Translations under genes and position numbers: made by a program
Part shown: one piece after another, positions 36,330 to 47,406 of the stretch
Layout: each line of letters opens with the position of its first letter
Position numbering within the stretch: position 1 is the stretch's first letter
The notes under the pieces: model-generated
The model's database searches: none
Told to the model about the DNA's origin: nothing
The model's input: only the letters and a program-made list of their open reading frames with translations
DNA from: Rhizobium sullae
GTDB taxonomy: Bacteria; Pseudomonadota; Alphaproteobacteria; Rhizobiales; Rhizobiaceae
Assembly (NCBI RefSeq): GCF_025200715.1
Contig: NZ_CP104145.1
Span: forward strand, 186,001-250,000
Direction of reading: 5' to 3'
DNA length: 64,000 bases

Positions 36330-37286
36330 TTAATCGAACCCATAGCCTGCGGCTGTAAAATAGTTTCGACATTCATCGGTGTCGAAGAGATTGCAGATTG
36401 AACCGAGTGCGTCCGAGAGGGCGTCGAACGTTCTGGCCGCTGCGGCTCTCAGGTGGGCTTTAATCTTGGCGAAGGCCATTTCGATCGGATTCAAATCGGG
36501 CGAATAAGCCGGTAGGAAGAGGAACCACGCACCGGCCTGTTTGAGCAAGCCTGCAGCTTTGGCACTTTTGTGAACCGAGAGATTATCAAGGACGACCACG
36601 TCGCCTCGATTGAGGGTCGGAGCCAGTTGCGTTTCGACATAGGTATCAAAATGGCGCGGTTCATCGGCCGGTCGATAATCCAGGGTGCGGTCAGGCCGAA
36701 GCATCGCAAACCTGCAACGAATGTCTGTGTCCCCCAGTGGCCGAACGGCGCATCCATGGCGAGGCGATTGCCGCGTTGAGAGCGGCCGCGCAGTCTCACC
36801 ATCTTCGTGTTCACCGAGGTTTCGTCCAGGAAAACAAGCCGATGCGGTTCAAGTCGCATTCTGGGTTGGCGTTTTCCAATCCAAAAATCACGGTCCCGAC
36901 GCACATCAGCGCGTCCGCGTTCCGATGCCATCAGCTGTTTTTTTATATGTGAAGCCCTGCAATATCAAAAAGCGCGACAAAGACGATGGCGGCACAACAA
37001 CAGCATGTTTCTCCTCAAGACGGCGGGCCAGCTCCGGCATGGTGATATCAGGCTTGGCCTCGACCTGCGCGACCAGGAAATCGCGATAGGCCGATAGCTT
37101 TCCATTGCCTGGTGGTCTGCCTTGTCGGGCGGGGGCTATGGTGCCAGTCCGCTCACGACGCTGGATCAGTTTGATCGCAGAGCTGTCGCTGACACCGAAA
37201 TGGCGAGCTGCGGCGCGTCGTGACTGACCGCTGGCAACCATGGCAACGACACGCTGGCGAAGATCAACAGAATGAGATTTTCCCAT
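36330..37286 (-). pseudogene. second IS630-family element, transposase frameshifted
   Basis: orfA-like 37286-36906 (LRQRVVAMVASGQSRRAAAR, RRLEEKHAVVVPPSSLSRFL), then a catalytic part [20 protein letters not shown] in the frame 36931-36491 and its continuation [20 protein letters not shown] with [19 protein letters not shown] in the frame 36704-36330. At least one frameshift lies around 36640. It differs from the IS630 element at 26323. Confidence 0.8.
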
Positions 37287-37395
37287 GTGATTGAACTAAG
37301 CCGCTAATCGCGGCGATTTGAGGCGGGCTTTGACGAGAGCCCCCTGACTGAGAGGATGGTTGTGTTGCAACCCACCCTTCAGGCAGGAGGCCCCG

Positions 37396-38257
37396 ATGGC
37401 TGAGATAAGCCCTCTTCGTCGCCGGATGATCGAGGACATGACGGTCCGCAATCTTTCCCCGGCAACCCAACGATCCTACATCAACGCTGTACGGAAGTTC
37501 AGCCGCTATTTCGACCGATCCTGATCGGCTCGATCTTGACGATATTCGTAGCTTCCAGGTTTACCTCGTCTCAACCGGGATATCCTGGGCATCGTTGAAC
37601 CAGATTGTATGCGCTCTTCGGTTTTTCTATGGGATCACTCTGGGTCAGGATGATGTCCCCGAGCGGATCCCGTACGCGCGCGAGCCACGGAAGCTCCCCG
37701 TTATTCTGTCGGCGGACGAAGTGGCGCATTTTCTTGAGGCCGTCTCCAGTCTGAAGGCGCGCGTGGCGCTGACTACGGCTTATGCCGCTGGCCTCAGGGT
37801 CGGTGAGGTCTGCGGACTGAAGGTCGAGGATATCGACAGCTCCCGCATGGTGATGCATGTTCGCCATGGTAAAGGCGCCAAAGCCCGATACGTTATGCTG
37901 TCAACCGAACTACTCGGGATCCTGCGCAGCTATTGGCGTCTATCGCGCCCCACGGCTTTCCTTTTTCCAGGGCGTGATGCTGACAAGCCGATCGAACCGA
38001 CAGTGTTAAACGCCGCCTGTCGGTCGGCGGTTTCGGCAACAGGCCTTTCAAAGCGCGTTACCGTGCATACGTTGCGGCATCCCTTTGCCACTCACCTGCT
38101 GGAGAATGGCACCGATATCCGGATCATCCAGGTCCTGCTCGGCCATGCCCATCTGTCGAGCACGGCACACTATACGCAGGTTTCCACCGACACGATCCGG
38201 TCGACAGCTAGCCCGCTCGATCGGTTACGGCTGGAGGTGACACCGCCGGAATCGTAA
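37396..38257 (+). pseudogene. tyrosine recombinase of IS91-type unit, frameshifted
   Basis: Starts MAEISPLRRRMIEDMTVRNL at 37396 and stops at about 37525 after SRYFDRS; the next part (LDLDDIRSFQVYLVSTGISW) continues in another frame, a one-base loss. The catalytic domain is otherwise whole: AAGLRVGEVCGL (Arg), VTVHTLRHPFATHLLENG (His and Arg), LGHAHLSSTAHYTQV (Tyr). It ends 4 bp before the IS91 transposase, as in known IS91-like pairs. Confidence 0.8.
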
Positions 38258-38261
38258 TCGG

Positions 38262-39449
38262 TTGCGCCCTACCTTCGAAGTCGCCGACATCTTTCGACGA
38301 CATGGAGGCTCCTACAGGCGAGAGAACGCCGGCCATCTTGGCCGCGGCGAACGACGCGTCATGGGCGCGATCGAAGCCTGCCGCACACCCAGGCTTGGTG
38401 GTCACGTCGATGCCTGCGATGACTGCGGCAGGACCCGCATCTCCTATAATTCCTGCCGCAATCGCCACTGCCCGAAGTGCCAGGGCGCGGCCCGCAGGGA
38501 GTGGGTTGCGGCCCGCGTCGCCGATCTCTTGCCGGTCCCATACTTTCATGTGGTCTTCACACTCCCACCTGGCATCGCCGAGATCGCCTTCCACAACAAG
38601 GCGGTCGTCTATGCGTTGCTGATGCGGATCTCGGCCGAGACGCTGCAGACGATCGCCGCCAATTCCAAATGGCTGGGCGCCGAGATCGGCGTCACCGCCG
38701 TACTTCACACCTGGGGCCAGGCGATGACCCATCATCCCCATGTCCATTGCGTCGTGCCGGGCGGCGGTCTCTCGCCCGACAGATCAAGGTGGGTCGCGTG
38801 CCGACCGGGTTTCTTTCTGCCTGTTCGCGTGCTGTCGCGTCTGTTTCGGCGGCTCTTTCTGACTGCGCTTGCTGAAGCCTTCGCTCATGGTGAACTCCGC
38901 TTCTCCAACGAACTCACCCATCTCAACGACGACGACGCGTTCACCCGCCATCTCGCGTGTGCTCGCAGAATCGAATGGGTCGTCTATGCGAAGCCACCTT
39001 TCGGCGGGCCGGACCAGGTGCTTGCCTATCTCGGTCGGTATACCCATCGTGTCGCGATCGCCAACAGCCGCATCGTCGATGTCGATGACGACCATGTTGC
39101 CTTCCGATGGAAGGATTACCGTGGCAATGGTCGCGACCGTGAGAAGATCATGCGCCTTCACCCGCACGAGTTCATCCGGCGCTTTCTCCTTCATGTGCTT
39201 CCTGACGGCTTCCACCGCATGCGCCACTTCGGCTTTCTCGCTAATCGCCATCGACGGGATCGTGTCGGTCTCTGCAGGAGCCTCCTCGGCCAGCCATCAC
39301 CAACAGGCGGGCAACCCCATCCCGACAAATCACAGCACGGGCAGTCCTACGAATGCCCCGATTGCCAGCGTCCCATGCGTAGGACAGGTGTCAACGTTGC
39401 CCCAGTTGCGCCGCTCCGACCTTCATCCTTCCGGTGCGATACATCATGA
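38262..39449 (+). CDS. IS91-family transposase
   Basis: 395-residue rolling-circle-type transposase. An N-terminal zinc-finger pattern (CDDCGRTRISYNSCRNRHC, then PKCQ), then PYFHVVFTLP, HTWGQAMTHHPHVHCVVPGG (HuH motif) and AYLGRYTHRVAIANSRI with the conserved catalytic Tyr. The start is TTG at 38262 immediately after the recombinase stop; the C-terminal Cys motif YECPDCQRPM is present. Appears intact. Confidence 0.85.
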   Translation: MRPTFEVADIFRRHGGSYRRENAGHLGRGERRVMGAIEACRTPRLGGHVDACDDCGRTRISYNSCRNRHCPKCQGAARREWVAARVADLLPVPYFHVVFTLPPGIAEIAFHNKAVVYALLMRISAETLQTIAANSKWLGAEIGVTAVLHTWGQAMTHHPHVHCVVPGGGLSPDRSRWVACRPGFFLPVRVLSRLFRRLFLTALAEAFAHGELRFSNELTHLNDDDAFTRHLACARRIEWVVYAKPPFGGPDQVLAYLGRYTHRVAIANSRIVDVDDDHVAFRWKDYRGNGRDREKIMRLHPHEFIRRFLLHVLPDGFHRMRHFGFLANRHRRDRVGLCRSLLGQPSPTGGQPHPDKSQHGQSYECPDCQRPMRRTGVNVAPVAPLRPSSFRCDTS

Positions 39450-39573
39450 TGCCCGACGATCTGCGCCAAGTGATACGCCCACAGACCCAACGCATCTCCA
39501 GCGTGCGATATCGCTTGACCTTGGCCGGGGCAAAAGACCGCCGATACCGATCTATATCGCAAATAGATCCGCG

Positions 39574-40380
39574 GGTGATGTCACGTTGTCAGCGGCTTAA
39601 CGGTTGTCGGATAATGGGTTGGGATGAACAGTCCGGCCGTAGGCTACAAGAACCACCGCTTTCCACCGCAGATCATCGCCCGTGCGGTCTGGCTGTATTT
39701 TCGGTTCCCTTTGAGCCTGAGGATGGTCGAGGAGATGCTGCTGGAGCGCGGTATCGTCGTCTCCCATGAGACGATCCGGAGATGGGGTCGCAAATTCGGA
39801 ACGGCTTATGCCAGGCAGTTGTGCAGAAAGAGGCCTTCGCGAAAGGATATCTGGCATCTGGACGAGGTGGTGATTTCCATCGGCGGCCGCAAACATTGGC
39901 TCTGGCGTGCCGTTGACCAAGACGGTTACGTTCTCGACGAGATCGTTCAAGCCCGCCGCGATACCCAAGCCGCCAGGCGATTGCTGGTCAGGCTGCTGAA
40001 GAAGCAAGGCCTGACGCCGAAGCGGATCGTCACCGACAAATTGCGCTCATATGGTGCTGCAAGACGGGAGGTGATGCCCGCCGTCGAACATCGATCGCAC
40101 AAGGGCCTGAACAATCGAGCCGAGAATTCTCACGTGCCGCTTCGAAAACGGGAGCGGATGATGCAGGGATTTCGATCCGTCGGCGGCTTGCAACGGTTCA
40201 TATCGATCTTTTCGGCACTCCGAAATCTCTTCGTCCCCCCGCACCAGAAAAACTCAGCCCTCGCCATCCACATCCATCGGATCCGCTCAATGGCGCAGTG
40301 GAAAGCCGTGACCGGCGCAACCGCCTGACGTCTCACACAAGCGCCTTGTTCCGACCTTGATCAAATAACGTGACATCGCC
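39574..40380 (+). mobile_element. IS6-family element, copy 7 (complete)
   Basis: 807 bp, ends GGTGATGTCACGTT and CGTGACATCGCC. It lies between the IS91 unit and the nod box of nodFE, with the transposase reading right. Confidence 0.9.
39624..40328 (+). CDS. tnp: IS6-family transposase (copy 7)
   Basis: Intact 234-residue DDE transposase, differing from other copies only at a few positions (VGYKN near the start, RIRSMAQ near the end). Confidence 0.9.
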   Translation: MNSPAVGYKNHRFPPQIIARAVWLYFRFPLSLRMVEEMLLERGIVVSHETIRRWGRKFGTAYARQLCRKRPSRKDIWHLDEVVISIGGRKHWLWRAVDQDGYVLDEIVQARRDTQAARRLLVRLLKKQGLTPKRIVTDKLRSYGAARREVMPAVEHRSHKGLNNRAENSHVPLRKRERMMQGFRSVGGLQRFISIFSALRNLFVPPHQKNSALAIHIHRIRSMAQWKAVTGATA

Positions 40381-40410
40381 GACGAAGGCGCTTCTAGCGC
40401 CAGCTTGCAG

Positions 40411-40459
40411 TATCCATCGAACGAATGGATTTCATCCAAACAATCGATTTTACCAATCT
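40411..40459 (+). promoter_or_regulatory. nod box upstream of nodFE
   Basis: Distal half TATCCATCGAACGAATGG and core ATCCAAACAATCGATTTTAC then CAATCT; the closest match to consensus in the window. It lies 216 bp before nodF. Confidence 0.93.
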
Positions 40460-40675
40460 TAGCAGTTGCTACATAGCAAAGCTCCACACGCCTGGGAAGC
40501 CGGCGACTTTCTTTCGTCATCGGAGCCTACGCGGCACAGAAGCCGGAACTCCTCCGGCCCTTATAGGCATCGGCCTTGCCCAGTCGTGCAAGTCTGGTGG
40601 CAATTTTCACGATGGGGGGGCAGCCTCAGGAATTGAGCCGCGTCCACGTCGAAACACAAGCTGGAAGGCACTCGA

Positions 40676-40957
40676 ATGGTAGACCAACTCGCAACGGAAA
40701 TCATTGCCATAGTCAAGAAACGCGTCGAATCGGAGAGCGGCGAGGGAATGACCGCATCCATTGTCGGCGAAATAACGACTGCCACCGAACTGACCGCGCT
40801 CGGTATTGATTCACTGGGATTAGCGGACGTGCTCTGGGACCTGGAGCAAGCCTACGATATCAAGATCGAAATGAACACGGCCGAGGCGTGGTCGGATCTC
40901 CAGAATGTCGGCGACATGGTGGAAGCCATGCGCGGCTTGCTTGTTAAGGTGGCTTGA
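40676..40957 (+). CDS. nodF: NodF, specialised acyl carrier protein
   Basis: 93-residue acyl carrier protein carrying the polyunsaturated or otherwise special fatty acid for Nod factor. Phosphopantetheine attachment Ser46 lies in [13 protein letters not shown]. It uses an ATG with GGAAGG eight bases upstream. Its stop overlaps the nodE start by one base (TGATG), so the two are translationally coupled. First gene of the nodFEG group behind a near-consensus nod box. Confidence 0.93.
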   Translation: MVDQLATEIIAIVKKRVESESGEGMTASIVGEITTATELTALGIDSLGLADVLWDLEQAYDIKIEMNTAEAWSDLQNVGDMVEAMRGLLVKVA

Positions 40958-42165
40958 TGGACAGGCGCGTCGTCATCACCGGAATGGGCGGGCTGTGCGG
41001 ACTAGGCACCGACGCCGCTTCCCTCTGGACGGGGATGCGCGAAGGCCGCTCCGCTATCGGCCCGATTGTCAATTCAGAGCTTCATGAGCTGAAGGGCATG
41101 ATCGGCGCCGAGATCAAGGCGTTGCCTGAGCACGACATTGACCGCAGGCAGCTCGTCTCCATGGATCGTTTTAGCGTGCTTGCCGTGCTTGCAGCGCACG
41201 AAGCCATGCGACAGGCCGGACTTTCCTGGGATGAAGGAAATGCCCATCGCTTCGGCGCGACAGTCGGCTCCGGCTTCGGCGGCTGGGACGCGACCGAAAA
41301 AGCCTACCGTACGCTCCTTTTGGGCGGAGCGACGCGCACCGAACTCTTCTTTGGCGTAAAGACGATGCCGAGTGCCGCTGCCTGCCAAGTCAGTATGAGC
41401 CTCGGCCTGCGCGGCCCGGTCTTTGGCGTCACCTCCGCCTGTGCTTCGGGCAACCATGCGATCGCTTCGGCGGTAGACCAGATCAAGTGCGGCCGGGCCG
41501 ACGTCATGCTTGCCGGAGGCAGCGACGCGCCACTCGTCTGGATGGTACTGAAGGGATGGGAAGCCATGCGGGTACTCGCTCCGGATACTTGCCGACCCTT
41601 CTCCGCCGACAGGAAGGGCGTGGTAGTGGGCGAGGGTGCCGGTATGGCGGTGCTGGAAAGCTATGAACATGCCGCTGCCCGCGGTGCAAGAATACTTGCC
41701 GAGGTCGCTGGCGTCGGCCTTTCCGGCGATGCCTCCCACATCGCCGCGCCGGCTGTCCACGGGCCGGAGGCGGCGATGCGCGCTTGCCTTGCCGATGCCG
41801 GACTGAATGCCGAGGACGTGGACTACCTCAACGCGCATGGCACCGGCACCAAGGCCAACGATCAAATGGAAACGGCGGCGATCAGGCGCGTCTTCGGTGA
41901 CCACGCTAATTCGCTGTCCGTCTCGTCCACCAAGTCCACCCACGCCCATTGCCTCGGGGCAGCGAGTGCGCTTGAAATGATCGCCTGTGTGATGGCGATC
42001 CAAGAGGGCGTCGTGCCGCCGACCGCCAACTATCGTGAGCCAGACCCCAATTGTGATCTCGATGTCACGCCAAACGTGCCGCGCGAGCGCAGGGTGGGCG
42101 TGGCCATGAGCAATGCCTTCGCCATGGGCGGCATGAACGCAGTTCTGGCATTCAGGAAGGTGTAG
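40957..42165 (+). CDS. nodE: NodE, beta-ketoacyl-ACP synthase for Nod factor acyl chain
   Basis: 402-residue KAS-II-like condensing enzyme that works with NodF to make the host-specific acyl chain. Active Cys162 is in [11 protein letters not shown]; the first catalytic His is in [11 protein letters not shown], the second in [11 protein letters not shown]; the C-terminal [17 protein letters not shown] is typical of NodE. The start overlaps the nodF stop. Length is normal (about 402). Confidence 0.95.
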   Translation: MDRRVVITGMGGLCGLGTDAASLWTGMREGRSAIGPIVNSELHELKGMIGAEIKALPEHDIDRRQLVSMDRFSVLAVLAAHEAMRQAGLSWDEGNAHRFGATVGSGFGGWDATEKAYRTLLLGGATRTELFFGVKTMPSAAACQVSMSLGLRGPVFGVTSACASGNHAIASAVDQIKCGRADVMLAGGSDAPLVWMVLKGWEAMRVLAPDTCRPFSADRKGVVVGEGAGMAVLESYEHAAARGARILAEVAGVGLSGDASHIAAPAVHGPEAAMRACLADAGLNAEDVDYLNAHGTGTKANDQMETAAIRRVFGDHANSLSVSSTKSTHAHCLGAASALEMIACVMAIQEGVVPPTANYREPDPNCDLDVTPNVPRERRVGVAMSNAFAMGGMNAVLAFRKV

Positions 42166-42620
42166 AAGACATGCCTCCTGAAAAGATCACCCCTTCAGGT
42201 GCTTGCGGGATCGCCGTATCTCGCCGGTGATGACCCGTTGCTGATGTAGGCTGAGGGTGCAAGTCTTAGTGCAAGCACCAAGTGAAGTCCTGTGACGAAG
42301 CATCAGATTGAGGTGATTCGCCGGTCGAAGCACGTCGGCGCTGGCCTCGACGGGAGAAGAAGCGGCACGTTGCCAGGGCGAATGTACCGGCTTCAGCGGT
42401 GGAATGAATCTCCCCTCCGAACGGCGGCTCGACGATCTAAAAGCGGTGCCGCTAAGGTACTGTCTGGCCTGGCGCGGCGCATCAACCGCGATGTCGCCGC
42501 CGTTAGTAGGCGGCACCGCTGGCGCTTGAGTGCTCGGGCGAACCAGCCCCCCGCGAGGAGTTCTGGGCGCGGCGGCTTAACCGAATTCATCAGCCTGCAT
42601 GATTGAGAAGAGGATAAGAC
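42166..42620. other. gap between nodE and nodG
   Basis: 455 bp with no supported gene. Frames on both strands are short or antisense-like. In S. meliloti nodG follows nodE more closely, so this is an insertion or expanded spacer of unknown origin. Confidence 0.4.
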
Positions 42621-43358
42621 ATGTTCGAATTGACCAGCCGTAAGGCGCTCGTCACCGGCGCATCGGGAGGTATCGGCGAGGTGATCGCCCGCGCGCTGCA
42701 TGCGCAGGGTGCTATTGTCGGCTTGCACGGTACCCGCGTTGAGAAATTGGAGATGCTTGCCGCTGAGCTCGGGGACCGCGTCAAGCTGTTCCCAGCTAAT
42801 CTGGAGCATCGTGACGAGGTCAAGGCGCTCGCTCTGAAGGCGGAGGCCGATCTCGAAGGCGTCGACATCCTCGTCAACAATGCCGGCATCACCAAGGACG
42901 GCCTGTTCGTGCACATGTCAGACGCCGACTGGGACTGTGTCCTGGAGGTCAACCTCACCGCGGTGTTCCAGCTAACTCGGGAGCTCACCCGTCCGATGAT
43001 GCGCCGCCGGAATGGCCGCATCATCAACATCACTTCGCTCGCCGGCGTGACCGGCAATCCTGGCCAGACCAATTACTGCGCCTCCAAGGCCGGTATGATC
43101 GGCTTCTCCAAGTCTCTGGCGCAGGAGATCGCCACACGCAACATTACCGTCAACTGCGTCGCCCCGGGCTTTATCGAATCGGCTATGACCGACAAGCTCA
43201 ATCGCAAGCAGAAAGAGACGATCATGGCGGCGATCCCCACCCGCCGCATCGGCACCAGCGCCGAAGTCGCGTCCGCGGTCGCGTATCTCGCTTCCAATGA
43301 AGCGGCCTACGTCACCGGCCAGACCATACACGTGAACGGCGGCATGGCAATGATTTGA
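42621..43358 (+). CDS. nodG: NodG, 3-oxoacyl-ACP reductase (SDR)
   Basis: 245-residue short-chain dehydrogenase equivalent to FabG, reducing 3-oxoacyl-ACP with NADPH in fatty-acid elongation. Nucleotide motif TGASGGIGE (12-20), NNAG (86-89), catalytic Ser139, Tyr152 and Lys156 (NYCASKAGM). The C-terminus YVTGQTIHVNGGMAMI is typical. Same strand as nodFE. Intact. Confidence 0.92.
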   Translation: MFELTSRKALVTGASGGIGEVIARALHAQGAIVGLHGTRVEKLEMLAAELGDRVKLFPANLEHRDEVKALALKAEADLEGVDILVNNAGITKDGLFVHMSDADWDCVLEVNLTAVFQLTRELTRPMMRRRNGRIINITSLAGVTGNPGQTNYCASKAGMIGFSKSLAQEIATRNITVNCVAPGFIESAMTDKLNRKQKETIMAAIPTRRIGTSAEVASAVAYLASNEAAYVTGQTIHVNGGMAMI

Positions 43359-43496
43359 GCACGGTCATGCGCCAGGGGAGATATTGATTTGCGCGGGCAT
43401 AGCACGTCTTAAACCAGATCGGATCGGCTGCCTTGTCGCACGGAGTAGGTGCGGGGGAACTCCGCTCACGTAGAAAATTTCCGATGTGTAGAAAGC

Positions 43497-43662
43497 TATG
43501 CGATGGCCCAGCCTTTCCTGCGATGAGGAAAATGCGCATCGCTTCGGCGCGACCGTGGGGGCGTCGGCTTCGGCCGGCTGGGACGCGGGTGCGCGTCGCC
43601 ATGAGCAACGCCTTAGCATGGGCGGCATGAATGCAGTTCTGGTATTCGGGAAGATGTATAGG
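43497..43662 (+). pseudogene. nodE: nodE relic with large internal deletion
   Basis: Two pieces of nodE are joined: [20 protein letters not shown] corresponds to [20 protein letters not shown] of the intact NodE (residues 83-102), followed after a short shifted stretch by VAMSN and [16 protein letters not shown], the NodE C-terminus. About 280 residues between them are missing. It marks a second, decayed nodE behind nodG. Confidence 0.8.
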
Positions 43663-43733
43663 GAGACGTCATTCCAAGGGAACGGCCATATAGCGTAAGT
43701 CGAATGATTACCTAGTAAACGCAAGGCGATAAA

Positions 43734-44633
43734 TTGACTCTTATTCATCTCCGTCGGCTTGAAGCCGAAGCGATCCATGTCATTCGAGAAGTCGTTGCAA
43801 CATTCTCTAACCCGGTCGTGCTTTACTCGATCGGCAAGGACTCCTCGGTATTGCTGCATCTGGCGATGAAGGCGTTCTACCCCGCCAAACCGCCTTTTCC
43901 ATTCCTGCATGTAGACACCAAATGGAAGTTTCGGGAGATGATCGAGTTCCGCGACCGGATGCCGCGAGAGCTCGGCTTCGATCTCCTCGTTCACGTCAAT
44001 CAGGATGGGGTGGACCAGGGCATGGGTCCATTCACGCACGGCTCGAACGTGCACACCCACGTCATGAAGACGATGGGGCTCCGGCAGGCGCTGGAGAAAT
44101 ACGGTTTCACCGCGGCTCTCGCAGGTGCGCGGCGGGACGAGGAGAAGTCGCGGGCCAAGGAGCGCATTTTCTCCATTCGCAGTCTCCAACACGGCTGGGA
44201 TCCGACGCGCCAGCGCCCGGAAATGTGGAAGACCTACAACACGCGCGTCGGCCAGGGGGAGACGATGCGTATCTTCCCGCTCTCCAACTGGACCGAGTTC
44301 GACATCTGGCAATACATCCTGCGCGAGGAAATCCCGATCGTGTCGCTCTACTTCGCGGCCCGGCGTCCGGTCGTCAAGCGTGACGGCATGCTGATCATGG
44401 TCGACGATGAGCGGATGCCGATCCAGCCGGATGAGAAGGTTCTGGAGCAGCAGGTTCGCTTCCGGACCCTCGGCTGCTATCCGCTGACCGGAGCGGTCGA
44501 GTCCGAGGCCGCCACGGTTCCGGACATTTTGCGGGAAATGCTGACGGTGCGAACGTCTGAACGGCAGAGCCGCCTGATCGACACGGATGAAGTCGGGGCG
44601 ATGGAGAAAAAGAAGCGGGAGGGCTACTTCTGA
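43734..44633 (+). CDS. nodP: NodP, ATP sulfurylase small subunit (CysD-like)
   Basis: 299-residue PP-loop subunit that, with NodQ, makes APS from ATP and sulfate for Nod factor sulfation. The PP-loop [12 protein letters not shown] is near residue 35; [18 protein letters not shown] and [16 protein letters not shown] follow. The start is a TTG with AAGG seven bases upstream, matching CysD/NodP N-termini; no ATG is available. Its stop overlaps the nodQ ATG by one base. Confidence 0.92.
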   Translation: MTLIHLRRLEAEAIHVIREVVATFSNPVVLYSIGKDSSVLLHLAMKAFYPAKPPFPFLHVDTKWKFREMIEFRDRMPRELGFDLLVHVNQDGVDQGMGPFTHGSNVHTHVMKTMGLRQALEKYGFTAALAGARRDEEKSRAKERIFSIRSLQHGWDPTRQRPEMWKTYNTRVGQGETMRIFPLSNWTEFDIWQYILREEIPIVSLYFAARRPVVKRDGMLIMVDDERMPIQPDEKVLEQQVRFRTLGCYPLTGAVESEAATVPDILREMLTVRTSERQSRLIDTDEVGAMEKKKREGYF

Positions 44634-46534
44634 TGTCGTATGTTCAATCCATACCGCCGCATGACATTGAAGCACATCTGGCCCAGCACGACCACAAGTC
44701 GATCCTGAGATTTTTCACTTGCGGCTCGGTGGACGATGGAAAATCGACCCTTATCGGGCGCCTGCTCTACGACGCGAAACTGATCTTCGAGGACCAGCTC
44801 GCCAATCTCGGGCGCGTCGGCTCTCCCGGTGCCGCAAACGGCAAGGAGATCGACCTTGCCCTGCTTCTCGACGGGCTCGAGGCAGAGCGCGAACAGGGCA
44901 TTACCATCGACGTCGCCTATCGCTATATCACGACGTCCAAGCGCAAGTTCATCGTTGCCGACACGCCCGGCCACGAGGAATATACGCGCAACATGGTGAC
45001 CGGCGCTTCGACGGCGGACCTCGCCATCATCCTGATCGACAGCCGGCAGGGCATCCTCCAGCAGACGCGGCGCCATTCCTACATCGCTTCGCTGCTAGGC
45101 ATCCGCCATGTCGTGCTGGCCGTCAACAAGATCGACCTCGTCGGTTTCCAGCAACAGGTCTACGAGGAAATTGTCGCCGACTACATGGTTTTCGCGAAAG
45201 AGCTCGGCTTCGCCAGCATCCGTCCGATCCCGATTTCGGCGCGGGACGGGGACAACGTCATCTCGGCTTCCGCCAATACGCCCTGGTACAGGGGGGCGGC
45301 GCTGCTGGAATATCTGGAGGCGGTCGAGCTGGATCCGATGGACCAGGCGAAGCCATTCCGCTTCCCGGTTCAGATGGTCATGCGGCCGAATGCGGATTTT
45401 CGTGGCTATGCCGGGCAGATTGCTTCCGGCCGAATTTCGGTGGGCGATCCGGTCGTCGTGGCAAAGAGCGGACAGCGCACGTCGGTCAAGGCGATCGTCA
45501 ACTATGACGGCGAGCTTGCGACGGCGGGGGAGGGCGAGGCGGTAACGCTGGTGCTCGCCGACGAGGTGGATGCCTCGCGCGGCAATATGCTCGTCGCCCC
45601 CGGTGCCCGCCCTTTCGTGGCGGATCAGTTCCAGGCGCATGTGATCTGGTTCGACTCGAGCCCGATGTTGCCGGGACGAAGCTACATTCTGCGAACGGAG
45701 ACCGACAGCGTCAGTGCCATGGTTACCGCGCTCAAGCACCAGGTGAACATCAACAGCTGCATCCGCGAGGCCGCGAAATCGCTTCAGATGAACGAAGTGG
45801 GTGTTTGCAACATCTCGACGCAGGCGCCGATCGCCTTCGATGCCTATACGGACAACCGGGCGACGGGCAATTTCATCATCGTCGACCGCGTGACGAACGC
45901 CACCGTCGGCGCAGGGTTGATCGATTTTCCGCTCAGGCGCGCAGACAACGTCCACTGGCATGCGCTCGAGGTCAACAAGAGCGCGCGCAGCGCCTTGAAG
46001 AACCAGCTCCCGGCCGTGCTCTGGTTCACCGGGCTCTCCGGCTCGGGAAAATCGACCATCGCGAACGAGCTCGACAGGATACTCCACGCCCAGGGCAAAC
46101 ATGCCTACCTGCTCGACGGCGACAATGTACGCCACGGCCTGAACCGGGATCTCGGCTTTACCGAAGAGGACCGGGTCGAGAACATCCGCCGCGTGGCGGA
46201 GGTGGCCAAGCTCATGGCCGATGCCGGTCTGATCGTGCTCGTGTCCTTCATCTCACCGTTCCGCGACGAGCGGCGGATGGCGCGGGAATTGATGGACGAG
46301 GGCGAGTTCATCGAGATCTTCGTGGATACGCCGCTCGACGAGTGCGCACGCCGCGATCCGAAGGGCCTCTATGAAAAGGCGCTCGCCGGGAGGATCGCGA
46401 ATTTCACCGGCGTATCCTCACCTTATGAAGCCCCGGAAAACCCGGAACTTCATATACGCACCGTCGGCCAGGAACCGTCCGATCTGGCGCTTGCGATCGA
46501 GGAATTCCTCGAGCGGAGGATGGAGAGCAAATGA
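44633..46534 (+). CDS. nodQ: NodQ, ATP sulfurylase GTPase subunit fused to APS kinase
   Basis: 633 residues, a CysN-CysC fusion giving PAPS for NodH. The GTPase part has [12 protein letters not shown] (31-42), DTPGHEEY (from 110) and NKIDLV; beta-barrel domains follow to about 440. APS kinase starts near 460 with [15 protein letters not shown], then [18 protein letters not shown] and [10 protein letters not shown]. Coupled to nodP by a one-base overlap; its own stop overlaps the ATG of a cysQ remnant (ATGA). Intact. Confidence 0.95.
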   Translation: MSYVQSIPPHDIEAHLAQHDHKSILRFFTCGSVDDGKSTLIGRLLYDAKLIFEDQLANLGRVGSPGAANGKEIDLALLLDGLEAEREQGITIDVAYRYITTSKRKFIVADTPGHEEYTRNMVTGASTADLAIILIDSRQGILQQTRRHSYIASLLGIRHVVLAVNKIDLVGFQQQVYEEIVADYMVFAKELGFASIRPIPISARDGDNVISASANTPWYRGAALLEYLEAVELDPMDQAKPFRFPVQMVMRPNADFRGYAGQIASGRISVGDPVVVAKSGQRTSVKAIVNYDGELATAGEGEAVTLVLADEVDASRGNMLVAPGARPFVADQFQAHVIWFDSSPMLPGRSYILRTETDSVSAMVTALKHQVNINSCIREAAKSLQMNEVGVCNISTQAPIAFDAYTDNRATGNFIIVDRVTNATVGAGLIDFPLRRADNVHWHALEVNKSARSALKNQLPAVLWFTGLSGSGKSTIANELDRILHAQGKHAYLLDGDNVRHGLNRDLGFTEEDRVENIRRVAEVAKLMADAGLIVLVSFISPFRDERRMARELMDEGEFIEIFVDTPLDECARRDPKGLYEKALAGRIANFTGVSSPYEAPENPELHIRTVGQEPSDLALAIEEFLERRMESK

Positions 46535-46766
46535 CGGCCTTTTGCGAAATGCTCGAGCGCATAGCGCTCGACGCGGCCGCGGCGATTATCGAGGTCTACG
46601 ACGCAGGTCCCGAGGTCTGCTACAAGGAGGACCAGTCGCCCGTCACGGAAGCCGACGAGCGGAGGCAATGATTCTGGAGGGACTTGCGGCGGCGTTTCCG
46701 CAGATCCCCGTGGTTGCCGAGGAGTCCGTCTGCTCCGGCCGCGTTCCGGATATCAGCGGCGGCACG
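46531..46766 (+). pseudogene. cysQ: cysQ-like 3'(2'),5'-bisphosphate nucleotidase, truncated
   Basis: N-terminal piece of the phosphatase that recycles PAP after sulfotransfer: [32 protein letters not shown], a frameshift near 46665, then ILEGLAAAFPQIPVVAEES. An IS6 element cuts it at 46767 after about 75 codons of roughly 260. Confidence 0.75.
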
Positions 46767-47406
46767 GGCGATGTCACGTTATTTGATCAAGGTCGGAACA
46801 AGGCGCTTGTGTGAGACGTCAGGCGGTTGCGCCGGTCACGGCTTTCCACTGCGCCATTGCGCGGATCCGATGGATGTGGATGGCGAGGGCTGAGTTTTTC
46901 TGGTGCGGGGGGACGAAGAGATTTCGGAGTGCCGAAAAGATCGATATGAACCGTTGCAAGCCGCCGACGGATCGAAATCCCTGCATCATCCGCTCCCGTT
47001 TTCGAAGCGGCACGTGAGAATTCTCGGCTCGATTGTTCAGGCCCTTGTGCGATCGATGTTCGACGGCGGGCATCACCTCCCGTCTTGCAGCACCATATGA
47101 GCGCAATTTGTCGGTGACGATCCGCTTCGGCGTCAGGCCTTGCTTCTTCAGCAGCCTGACCAGCAATCGCCTGGCGGCTTGGGTATCGCGGCGGGCTTGA
47201 ACGATCTCGTCGAGAACGTAACCGTCTTGGTCAACGGCACGCCAGAGCCAATGTTTGCGGCCGCCGATGGAAATCACCACCTCGTCCAGATGCCAGATAT
47301 CCTTTCGCGAAGGCCTCTTTCTGCACAACTGCCTGGCATAAGCCGTTCCGAATTTGCGACCCCATCTCCGGATCGTCTCATGGGAGACGACGATACCGCG
47401 CTCCAG
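46767..47406 (-). mobile_element. IS6-family element, copy 8 (truncated)
   Basis: Begins at the GGCGATG terminus and ends at 47406 inside the transposase gene (residue about 46), where copy 9 starts directly. About 167 bp of the 5' end are missing. Confidence 0.88.

Noticed and set aside
45095..46135. Long minus-strand frame opposite nodQ, and another opposite nodP (43365-44675)
   Set aside because: Antisense shadows of well-conserved nodQ and nodP; no recognisable domain or ribosome site.
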